From an uncultured Actinomycetes bacterium (lineage in GTDB: Bacteria; Actinomycetota; Actinomycetes; Mycobacteriales; Nakamurellaceae), in the NCBI GenBank assembly GCA_937926105.1, contig CALANS010000133.1, forward strand, positions 1 to 9,114: a stretch of DNA of 9,114 bases, written 5' to 3'. The notes below the pieces were generated by a model. It had not been told where the DNA came from and ran no database searches. It was given only the letters and a program-made list of their open reading frames with translations. The position numbers and the translations under genes were made by a program. Position 1 is the first letter of the stretch; each line of letters begins with the position of its first letter. Below, piece by piece: positions 1 to 5,624 of this stretch.

Positions 1-461
1 CCGCCGTAACCCCCGGTCCACCACCCCTGCGAGGCGAAGTTGATGATGCTGCCGCCACCGCCCAGCGCCATCACCTCGGCGACGCCCCGATTGAGGAAGA
101 ACGTCGCGCGGAGATTCACACTAAACTGGATATCCCAGTCGCCCTCGGTGACCTCCGACAATTCGTTGCGGCGGATGATGACCCCGGCAACGCAGGCCAG
201 AACATCAATACCGCCCAGCAATTCATAGGCTCGACCTACCAGGCGAGCAATCGATGCGGTATCGCGCAAGTCCACGGGCTCCGCGAAATGCCCCGGCCCG
301 ATGTCGGAAAGCGTTTCCTGTAACGGCTCCGCTGCAACGTCAGTAAGGAATACCCGGGCGCCCGCATCGACCATCTCCCGGGCCACGGCGCGGCCAATAC
401 CACCGGCGGCGCCCGTCACCACTACCGCGCGGCCATCCAGACGAAACATGTCATCGGTCAT
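1..461 (-). CDS. SDR family NAD(P)-dependent oxidoreductase, N-terminal part (gene runs off left edge)
   Basis: Reading leftwards from the ATG at 461-459 gives 153 codons with no stop before the window edge, so the C-terminal ~100 residues of a usual ~250-residue SDR are missing. The Rossmann nucleotide-binding motif TGAAGGIG lies at residues 16-23. An Asp at residue 41, at the end of the second strand, suggests NAD(H) preference (family knowledge). The usual NNAG motif is degenerate (ACVAG). A later NLRATFF segment carries the conserved helix-4 Asn, and the catalytic Ser falls in INFASQGWWTGG. The YxxxK pair is outside the window. The protein probably interconverts a hydroxyl and a keto group on a small acid; the substrate is unknown. 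It lies 82 bp downstream of the tartrate/malate-type dehydrogenase on the same strand, probably co-transcribed. An internal Met at residue 5 (449-447) is an alternative start. The ribosome site is weak (AGGG about 10 nt upstream). It is related to the SDR at 8114-8869. Confidence 0.93.
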   Translation of the reverse strand, partial: MTDDMFRLDGRAVVVTGAAGGIGRAVAREMVDAGARVFLTDVAAEPLQETLSDIGPGHFAEPVDLRDTASIARLVGRAYELLGGIDVLACVAGVIIRRNELSEVTEGDWDIQFSVNLRATFFLNRGVAEVMALGGGGSIINFASQGWWTGGYG

Positions 462-543
462 TGCGCGCCATCCCTGCGTAGTGAATGGAAACGATACTAT
501 CATCCAGCCACGCCGTCGCGACCGGCGCCGCGGAAGGGGCGTC

Positions 544-1614
544 TCAGGTAGCCGAGATCAGCGTCGCCACCAGCGCAGCCCCCATATCGGCGGTCGACGC
601 CGAGCCGCCCAGATCCGGGGTGCGCACCTCGCCCGCCGCCAACACCGCGGCAACCGCTCGCTCCACCGCGTCGGCGGCTGCTCCCTGCCCGAGGTGCCGC
701 AGCATCATCGCTCCCGCGGCCACCTGCGCGATCGGGTTCGCAATACCCTGTCCAGCGATATCCGGCGCGGACCCGTGGATGGACTCGAACATCGACGGCC
801 CTGTGCGCTCCGGATTCAGGTTCCCGGAGGCCGCGAGCCCGAGCCCGCCGACCAACGCGGCCGACAGGTCCGACAGAATGTCGCCGAATAGGTTCGATGC
901 CACAATCACGTCCAGCGATCCGGGATGCGTCACCATGCGCGCGACCAGCGCATCGATGTGGAATCGCCGCAGTTCTACCTGCGGATAGTCGGCGGCAACC
1001 TCGTCGACGACCTCGTCCCAGAACGGCATCGTGTGGACGATGCCGTTCGACTTGGTGGCCGAGGCCACGCGCCCCGACCGGGCCGTCGCCACCTCGAACG
1101 CGTAGCGGGCGATCCGCTCGACACCGCGTCGGGTGAACCGCGCGACCTGGGTGGCGCCCTCGGTGTCGGTACCAATGTCGTAGCGGCCGCCCTCGGTCGA
1201 GTACTCGCCTTCCGAGTTCTCGCGCACAATCACCATGTCCAAATCACTGGTCGGCACATCGCGGAGCGGGCCCGCCACCCCCGGCAGCAGCCGGGCGGGG
1301 CGCAGGTTCACGTACTGATCGAAGGCCCGTCGAATCGGGATGAGCAACCCCCACAACGACACGTGATCCGGCACGGACGGGTAACCGACGGCGCCGAGGA
1401 AAATGGCGTCGAAGGCGGCCAACTGCGCCAGCCCGTCATCGGGCACCATCGCCCCCGTCGCCAGGTAGCGCTCGCAACTCCAATCGAACCCGGCCCAGGT
1501 CAATGCGAACCCAAACCGTTCGGCGGCGGCGTCCAGCACCAGCCGCGCCTGATCACATACCTCGGGTCCGATCCCGTCACCGCCGATGGATGCGACCGAA
1601 TATGTCTGACTCAT
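544..1614 (-). CDS. tartrate dehydrogenase/D-malate dehydrogenase-type beta-decarboxylating dehydrogenase (isocitrate/isopropylmalate dehydrogenase family)
   Basis: This 356-residue protein is full length for the isopropylmalate/tartrate/D-malate dehydrogenase family. The family oxidises a 2-hydroxyacid with NAD and Mn2+/Mg2+ and often releases CO2 from the beta-carboxylate. Visible hallmarks are the N-terminal GGDGIGPEV (11-19), the substrate-binding IRRAFDQYVNLRP (94-106), VREN (130-133) followed by SEGEYS with the conserved Tyr138, ATKSN (Lys188), Asp221, NLFGDILSDL (241-250, metal-binding Asp245 and Asp249), and ESIHGSAPDIAG (277-288). The DQYVNLRP form resembles tartrate/D-malate dehydrogenases (DmlA/TtuC) more than LeuB or Icd, and the catabolic neighbourhood agrees. 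The real substrate could be malate, tartrate or an alkyl-malate. The start is the ATG at 1614, with AAGGAG (1628-1623) 8 nt upstream. It heads the minus-strand arm and is divergent from the E1 genes. Confidence 0.93.
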   Translation of the reverse strand: MSQTYSVASIGGDGIGPEVCDQARLVLDAAAERFGFALTWAGFDWSCERYLATGAMVPDDGLAQLAAFDAIFLGAVGYPSVPDHVSLWGLLIPIRRAFDQYVNLRPARLLPGVAGPLRDVPTSDLDMVIVRENSEGEYSTEGGRYDIGTDTEGATQVARFTRRGVERIARYAFEVATARSGRVASATKSNGIVHTMPFWDEVVDEVAADYPQVELRRFHIDALVARMVTHPGSLDVIVASNLFGDILSDLSAALVGGLGLAASGNLNPERTGPSMFESIHGSAPDIAGQGIANPIAQVAAGAMMLRHLGQGAAADAVERAVAAVLAAGEVRTPDLGGSASTADMGAALVATLISAT

Positions 1615-1757
1615 TCACCACACTCCTTCTCAATCGAGACAACTCTTACCCGGCTCCGATCGCCCGGAGCGCCCCTCCCCTGCGTCCGCTGAATCGCCGT
1701 TCCACGAGCGGCGCCGACCACCGTGGACGGTTCCGGCTGCCGCCGCGATCCGAACAT
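1611..1757 (-). CDS. possible small leader ORF (48 aa) overlapping the dehydrogenase start
   Basis: On the minus strand an ATG at 1757-1755 opens a 48-codon frame whose TGA (1613-1611) overlaps the ATG of the downstream dehydrogenase in an ATGA arrangement, the usual form of translational coupling. A perfect AGGAGG (1775-1770) lies upstream, but at 12 nt, which is long. The same site is 8 nt from a GTG (1761-1759) that opens a different 43-codon frame ending at 1630. The 48-residue peptide is rich in Arg and Gly with no recognisable domain, membrane segment or signal peptide. In GC-rich DNA such frames arise by chance, so this is a tentative call; the orphan ribosome site is its main support. 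Confidence 0.2.
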   Translation of the reverse strand: MFGSRRQPEPSTVVGAARGTAIQRTQGRGAPGDRSRVRVVSIEKECGE

Positions 1758-1769
1758 TCACCTCACATG

Positions 1770-1775
1770 CCTCCT
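1770..1775 (-). promoter_or_regulatory. orphan Shine-Dalgarno sequence on the minus strand
   Basis: A perfect AGGAGG on the minus strand lies about 155 nt upstream of the dehydrogenase start, which has its own AAGGAG. It sits 8 nt before a GTG (43-codon frame) and 12 nt before an ATG (48-codon frame). It may serve a leader peptide or be chance. Confidence 0.3.
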
Positions 1776-1776
1776 C

Positions 1777-1804
1777 TTGACACAAGGGCCTCGGCAGCTA
1801 TTAT
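1777..1804 (+). promoter_or_regulatory. sigma70/SigA-type promoter (TTGACA-N16-TATTAT)
   Basis: TTGACA at 1777-1782 is a perfect -35 hexamer, and TATTAT at 1799-1804 differs by one base from TATAAT, with a 16-bp spacer. Transcription would start near 1810-1812 and run towards the E1 beta gene. A match this good is rare in GC-rich DNA. A short inverted repeat, CTTG-ACA-CAAG (1776-1786), overlaps the -35. Confidence 0.7.
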
Positions 1805-1811
1805 TTACTAT

Positions 1812-1825
1812 TGAAATCGTTTCCC
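1812..1825. promoter_or_regulatory. candidate LacI-family operator overlapping the predicted transcription start
   Basis: TGAAATCGTTTCCC matches the general LacI/GalR-family pattern TGaAAnCGnTTtCA, including the central CG and the AA/TT flanks, with two departures in the right half. It begins about 8 bp downstream of the -10 element, on the predicted start site, a typical place for a repressor. No LacI-family gene lies in the window, so the regulator would be encoded elsewhere. Operator identity is inferred from pattern alone. Confidence 0.45.
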
Positions 1826-2040
1826 GAGCGCGGGGTGGGGCGCGACCGATGGTGACGGGCCGGACAGGCAGTGGTCGTCATGCGAAGGAAGTTAAGGAAC
1901 GTGGCCGTTGACCTATCGAAGTAGCGGCGCCGACGGCAACTCCCGACCATGATCTCGCCGCCCGGGGGGTGGTCTGGTGCCACCATCGCGACCCGCTCCG
2001 GCCGATATGTCGTCGAATTGACCGGATTCCGCTGAGTTTC

Positions 2041-2056
2041 ACCGCCGATCGGCGGT
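2041..2056. repeat. perfect 16-bp palindrome upstream of the E1 beta ribosome site
   Basis: ACCGCCGATCGGCGGT is identical to its own reverse complement. It ends 4 nt before the AGGAGG of the next gene. As DNA it could be a dimeric regulator's operator; as RNA it could form a 6-bp GC-rich stem with a GATC loop next to the ribosome site. It lacks a U-run, so it is not an ordinary terminator. Confidence 0.6.
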
Positions 2057-2070
2057 CTTGAGGAGGCAAT

Positions 2071-3084
2071 ATGAAGATGCGGGTGCGGCAGGCCATCAAT
2101 ACAGCACTGGCCGATGAGATGCGCAGTGACGAGTCGGTGATCCTCATGGGCGAGGACGTCGCCGTCGCCGGCGGCCCGTTCAAAACGTCGGAGGGGCTCC
2201 TCGACGAGTTCGGACCGCTACGGGTTCGCGATACGCCCATCTCGGAGATGGCTTTCACCGGCGCGGCCGTCGGCGCGGCATCGATGGGTCTGCGACCGGT
2301 CGCCGAGATCATGTTCATCGAATTCCTCGGCGTGGCACTCGATACGGTCGTCACGGAAGCAGCGAAATTCCGCTTCCTGAGCGGTGGACGGGTGACCGTG
2401 CCCATGACGGTTCGTGCCTCGGTCGGCAGCGGACTCGGTTTCGGCATGCAGCACAGCCAAACCCTGGAGAACTGGTTTTCCGCGACGCCGGGCCTGTGCC
2501 TCGTCACCATCAGCGACGCCCAGAGCGCCTACAGCCTGACCCGAGCGGCCATCCGGCATGACGGGCCGGTCGTCGTCTTCGAACCCCGCGCGTTGTACGC
2601 GGTTCGCGGAGACGTCACCACCGGAGATGACGCGATCGCGACGATCGGCAAGGCCCAGATCGTCCGCCCCGGCAAGGACGTCACGATTGTCGCGTCGGGA
2701 CAGACCGTGGGCATCGCGATGGCGGCGACAGCTGTGGCTGGAATCGATGCTGAGATCATCGATCTCAGCACCATCGTTCCGTGGGACCGGACATGCGTGT
2801 TTGAGTCCGTGGCGCGAACCGGCCGCCTGATCGTCGTCGAAGAAGGCCCGGCCAGCGGCGGATGGGGTCACGAAATCGTATCGTCGGCAACCTCGCAGCT
2901 ATTCTCCGAATTGAAGGCCGCCCCCTTCCGGATCTGCAGCCCCGACGTGCCCGTCCCTTATACGCCGGCGCTGGAAGCGCGCTACCTGCCGACCAGCGAA
3001 CTCGTCGCCCGTCAGCTAGGCGGCTACCTGGCAACCGGAAACGTGCCAAGCCCTTGGTGGCAGACCGAAAAGGGGATGTTCTGA
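2071..3084 (+). CDS. 2-oxoacid dehydrogenase E1 component, beta subunit (pyruvate/acetoin dehydrogenase-like)
   Basis: This 337-residue protein is full length for the beta subunit of heterotetrameric thiamine-diphosphate E1 enzymes. Visible parts are ILMGEDVA (24-31), TPISEMAFTGAAVGAA with the conserved cofactor-activating Glu59, the GLGFGMQHSQ segment (121-130, His128), and the C-terminal transketolase domain with ASGQTV and LIVVEEGPASGG. The QHSQTLENWF stretch resembles pyruvate and acetoin dehydrogenase beta subunits. With the alpha subunit it should decarboxylate a 2-oxoacid, or cleave an acetoin-like ketone, and transfer the acyl unit to lipoate in the cytosol. It starts at ATG 2071, 4 nt after AGGAGG (2061-2066); ATG 2077 is an equally well-spaced alternative. 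Its TGA shares one base with the alpha-subunit ATG. Beta-before-alpha is the reverse of the usual order. Confidence 0.93.
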   Translation: MKMRVRQAINTALADEMRSDESVILMGEDVAVAGGPFKTSEGLLDEFGPLRVRDTPISEMAFTGAAVGAASMGLRPVAEIMFIEFLGVALDTVVTEAAKFRFLSGGRVTVPMTVRASVGSGLGFGMQHSQTLENWFSATPGLCLVTISDAQSAYSLTRAAIRHDGPVVVFEPRALYAVRGDVTTGDDAIATIGKAQIVRPGKDVTIVASGQTVGIAMAATAVAGIDAEIIDLSTIVPWDRTCVFESVARTGRLIVVEEGPASGGWGHEIVSSATSQLFSELKAAPFRICSPDVPVPYTPALEARYLPTSELVARQLGGYLATGNVPSPWWQTEKGMF

Positions 3085-4094
3085 TGAGCACCACAGCACC
3101 CGCGGACGTGGAGCGCCGCTCGAAATTACACGATCCGATCGAGGCGTACCGCCGAATGTTCGAGATCCGGACGTTCGAGGACCAGATCATGGACCTCTTC
3201 GCGCGCGGCCTGGTCCATGGGACGACGCATACCTGCCAGGGCCAGGAGGCGTTGGATGTCGCCATCGCCGCCAGCCTCCGGCTCGATGACGCCGTCGCCT
3301 GCACCTACCGCGGCCACGGCGTGGCGCTCGCGCTCGGGATGACACCGGACAGCGTGCTCGGCGAGATCATGGGGCGCCAGTCGGGTTGCGTCGGTGGCGT
3401 CGGCGGATCGATGCACCTCTCGGATCCGGACGTCGGGCTCTTGCCCACCATGGCCATCGTCGGCGCCGGATTCCCGGTCGCGGCCGGAGCCGCCCTCGCG
3501 TTCCAAACCCGGCAGACCGATCAGATCGCCGTGTGCGTCGCCGGTGACGGGGCGACCAACATCGGCGCCTTCCACGAGGCCCTGAACCTCGCGGCCGTGT
3601 GGAAGCTTCCGGTGCTCTTCATCGTCGATAACAATCTGTACGGCGAATACAGCCGGATGAATCTCACGACACCGGTCGAGGACCTGGCGGTGCGCGCGAC
3701 GTCCTACGGCATGCCGGGCGAAAGTGTCGACGGGATGGTGCTCGACACCGTCACCGATGCCGTCCGCCGACACGTGCAGCGCGTGCGAGCGGGGAACGGG
3801 CCGTCGCTGTTGGTAGCGCACACCTACCGGTTCGCGGGCCACTCCCGGGCGGACCAGGCATCGTACCGACCCGAGGGCGAGTTGGACCAGTGGCGGCAGC
3901 GCGACCCGGTGAAGCTGCAGCGCGAAGCGCTCAGCGGGAACGCGGACGCCGCGACGCTGGACGCGCTGGAAGCCGAGGTCGTCACGGAGATCGCCGCGGT
4001 GATCGAACGAACGATGGCCGCTCCGGAACCGCCCGTCGCGTCGATGTTCAGCAACGTGTGGTCGCCGGAACTCCAGATGGCGGGAGGGCACTGA
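3084..4094 (+). CDS. 2-oxoacid dehydrogenase E1 component, alpha subunit (thiamine diphosphate-binding)
   Basis: This 336-residue protein carries the thiamine-diphosphate motif: GDG at 154-156, then NN at 183-184, in the classical GDG-(~27)-NN spacing. Other E1 alpha hallmarks are HTCQGQEA (49-56), TYRGHG (74-79), the GGVGGSMHL loop (104-112) and the phosphorylation-loop-like AGHSRAD (251-257). It fits pyruvate, acetoin or branched-chain E1 alpha; the substrate is not resolved. The open frame continues upstream to 2862, but that part lies wholly inside the beta-subunit gene. The ATG at 3084 overlaps the beta TGA by one base and has an AGGGG-type site just upstream, so I start there. It is followed after 2 bp by the lipoyl-domain gene, implying a translationally coupled three-gene unit. 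Confidence 0.93.
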   Translation: MSTTAPADVERRSKLHDPIEAYRRMFEIRTFEDQIMDLFARGLVHGTTHTCQGQEALDVAIAASLRLDDAVACTYRGHGVALALGMTPDSVLGEIMGRQSGCVGGVGGSMHLSDPDVGLLPTMAIVGAGFPVAAGAALAFQTRQTDQIAVCVAGDGATNIGAFHEALNLAAVWKLPVLFIVDNNLYGEYSRMNLTTPVEDLAVRATSYGMPGESVDGMVLDTVTDAVRRHVQRVRAGNGPSLLVAHTYRFAGHSRADQASYRPEGELDQWRQRDPVKLQREALSGNADAATLDALEAEVVTEIAAVIERTMAAPEPPVASMFSNVWSPELQMAGGH

Positions 4095-4096
4095 TC

Positions 4097-4336
4097 GTGC
4101 GCGTGGAAGTGGTTCTGCCCCGAGTCAGCGAAACCATCGACGAGGTGGTGGTCAACGAATGGCTGGTCGAAGTCGGAGCCGAGGTCGACGCCGACACCGA
4201 GATTCTCAGCGTCGACGCCGACAAGTCGACAGCCGAGATTCCCGCCACGGTCAAGGGGGTGCTGGTCGAGCAACTCGTCGAACCGGGTGACGAGATCTCG
4301 ACCGGCACCGTCGTCGCCGTCATCGAACAGCCATAA
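4097..4336 (+). CDS. free-standing lipoyl-domain carrier protein (79 aa)
   Basis: Starting at GTG 4097, two bases after the E1 alpha stop and about 8 nt after GGGAGGG, this frame encodes 79 residues that form a single biotinyl/lipoyl domain. It opens with VVLPRVSETIDE, typical of E2 N-termini, and the predicted lipoylated Lys43 sits in VDADKSTAE. The second half has the mirror-image turn seen in this fold (VKGVLVEQLVEPGDEI). Ordinary E2 proteins continue with a linker, a subunit-binding domain and a ~230-residue acyltransferase core. Here a TAA follows at once, and no such domain occurs in any frame downstream, so this is not an E2 broken by one frameshift. It probably accepts the acyl group from the adjacent E1. 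A biotin carrier is possible but less likely, because the biotin motif MKM is absent. Confidence 0.88.
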   Translation: MRVEVVLPRVSETIDEVVVNEWLVEVGAEVDADTEILSVDADKSTAEIPATVKGVLVEQLVEPGDEISTGTVVAVIEQP

Positions 4337-4370
4337 TCCCCTCCCCTACGTCACCTGAGGCACGTACTCG

Positions 4371-5486
4371 ATGTCGATCATTGAATCAATTGAAACTATC
4401 CCGCTCCGGGTGCCCTTGAAACATCTGTACAAGGGCAGTTACTACAAGATGCGCAACCGCTGCACGATCATCACGCGGATACGGACGTCCGACGGGCTCA
4501 TCGGTGAGGCGTACAACGCCGACTCCGACGAGGAACAGACCGAGATCCTTCAGATCATCAACGACGAGATCGCCCCGCTGGTGACCGGCCTGGACGTGCA
4601 GCAGGTCGAGCGGTGCTGGCACGCCATGCTGCCCGTCACACTGGATCAGCTTCGCGATCGTCGGCTCCCCATGCAGGCGATCGCGTGCGTGGACAGTGCC
4701 ATCTGGGACGCGTATGGCAAGATCGCCGGCCAGCCACTCTGGCAGCTGTGGGGTGGCTACCGGAGCAGGATCCCCATGATCGGCATCGGCGGCTACTACG
4801 GCACCAGCGAAGCAGATCTGGAACGCGAACTCGCGTTCTTCAAAGAACAGCACGGCATGGTCGGCATGAAATTCAAGATCGGCGGGAAGCCGCCGGAGCT
4901 CGACGCCGACCGCTTGCGTACGGCGCGCCGTATCGTCGGTGACGATTTCCTCTTCGTCGTCGACGCGAATCAGGGCTACACCGTCCGCGAGGCGCTCGAG
5001 TTCCTGGCCTGCCTCGGCGGCGAGGTGCAGCTTCGCTGGTTCGAGGAGCCCACGCGGTGGCATGCGGACTGGCGCGGTCTACGCGATGTGCGGCTACGCG
5101 GAAACGTCAATGTCGCCGCCGGCCAGAGCGAAATCTCCCGTGTCGGGATGCGGGAGATGTTCGTGGCGGGCGCGGTGGACGTCTGCAACTTTGACGCCTC
5201 ATGGGGCGGCGGCCCCACCGAGTGGCGCCGGGTTGCCGCCCTCGCATTGTCGTTCGACGTCGAGCTCGGACACCACGAAGAGGCACAGGTCTCGTCACAC
5301 CTGCTCGCCTCGATGCCCAACGGCACGTATGTGGAAGCGTTCTCGCCGACCCGCGATCCGATCTATTGGAACCTCATCGCCAACAGGCCAGAACTCATCG
5401 ACGGCCACCTGCCACTGCCCACCGAGCCCGGCTTCGGCTGGGTTCTCGACGAGGACTTCATCGAGAAATATCGCGTCGATCGATAG
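4371..5486 (+). CDS. mandelate racemase/muconate lactonizing enzyme family protein (enolase superfamily), probable acid dehydratase or epimerase
   Basis: This 371-residue protein has the superfamily's alpha+beta capping domain followed by the barrel. The barrel shows a KxK pair in GMKFKIGG (Lys167/Lys169), metal ligand Asp198 in VVDANQGY, Glu225 in WFEEP, and an Asp-His dyad typical of the mandelate-racemase subgroup (Asp275 in NFDAS, His301/302 in GHHEE). Enzymes of this subgroup abstract the alpha-proton of a carboxylate bound to Mg2+ and often dehydrate sugar acids. The third metal ligand, normally Glu in a GE motif, reads AGQSE, so either Gln252 or Glu254 serves. The start ATG lies 34 bp after the lipoyl gene, with a weak CTGAGG (4355-4360). 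The substrate is unknown; the full acid/base set suggests an active enzyme. Confidence 0.9.
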   Translation: MSIIESIETIPLRVPLKHLYKGSYYKMRNRCTIITRIRTSDGLIGEAYNADSDEEQTEILQIINDEIAPLVTGLDVQQVERCWHAMLPVTLDQLRDRRLPMQAIACVDSAIWDAYGKIAGQPLWQLWGGYRSRIPMIGIGGYYGTSEADLERELAFFKEQHGMVGMKFKIGGKPPELDADRLRTARRIVGDDFLFVVDANQGYTVREALEFLACLGGEVQLRWFEEPTRWHADWRGLRDVRLRGNVNVAAGQSEISRVGMREMFVAGAVDVCNFDASWGGGPTEWRRVAALALSFDVELGHHEEAQVSSHLLASMPNGTYVEAFSPTRDPIYWNLIANRPELIDGHLPLPTEPGFGWVLDEDFIEKYRVDR

Positions 5487-5611
5487 TTCGGGCGCAATCC
5501 CCACCGTGGCTCACTCCACCTCATCAGCCTTCGATGGATCCCCTGTACGAATGACACGATCGCGCGATGACCGAGCACCTGCCTACATTCCATCTATCCG
5601 TCGCTATCTGT

Positions 5612-5617
5612 GAGGAG
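5612..5617 (+). promoter_or_regulatory. ribosome binding site that fixes the second enolase-superfamily start
   Basis: GAGGAG lies 7 nt before ATG 5625. The in-frame GTG at 5610 overlaps this site and therefore cannot be served by it. Confidence 0.75.
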
Positions 5618-5624
5618 TCGCACG

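Larger units (their letters stand above)
1615..2070. promoter_or_regulatory. divergent intergenic control region
   Basis: These 456 bp separate the minus-strand dehydrogenase from the plus-strand E1 beta gene and hold no convincing long gene. The AT-rich core at 1799-1815 stands out in otherwise GC-rich DNA and carries the plus-strand -10 element; it could also serve a minus-strand promoter, although I could not pair a good minus-strand -35 with it. Other structures are a 6-bp inverted repeat GCTCCG/CGGAGC with a 6-nt loop (1653-1670), a short TGGTG-C-CACCA inverted repeat (1975-1985), and a 16-bp palindrome (2041-2056). The predicted leader of the E1 operon is about 260 nt, long enough for post-transcriptional control. 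I recognise no riboswitch in it. Confidence 0.7.

Noticed and set aside
925..1692. 255-codon plus-strand open frame antisense to the dehydrogenase
   Set aside because: It lies almost wholly opposite a protein with clear family motifs, its composition is Arg/His/Pro-rich, and it has no recognisable domain; typical of GC-rich shadow frames.
1949..2035. 28-codon plus-strand ORF in the E1 operon leader
   Set aside because: No ribosome site precedes it and the peptide shows no attenuation-like run of one amino acid.
2862..3083. N-terminal extension of E1 alpha
   Set aside because: It lies entirely within the E1 beta gene, has Arg/Pro-rich composition, and the ATG at 3084 has the expected coupled position and ribosome site.
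3126..4091. 321-codon minus-strand frame opposite E1 alpha
   Set aside because: A shadow of a clearly conserved gene, with low-complexity Arg/His-rich translation and no motif.
4380..4390. ATTGA-A-TCAAT inverted repeat at the start of the first enolase-superfamily gene
   Set aside because: Short, inside coding sequence, and explained by the AT-rich codons common at gene starts.
5559..5568. 10-bp palindrome ATCGCGCGAT in the gap between the two enolase-superfamily genes
   Set aside because: Short and made of common dinucleotides in GC-rich DNA; no promoter or regulatory context beside it.
5610..5612. GTG as the start of the second enolase-superfamily gene
   Set aside because: It overlaps the GAGGAG ribosome site that serves ATG 5625.
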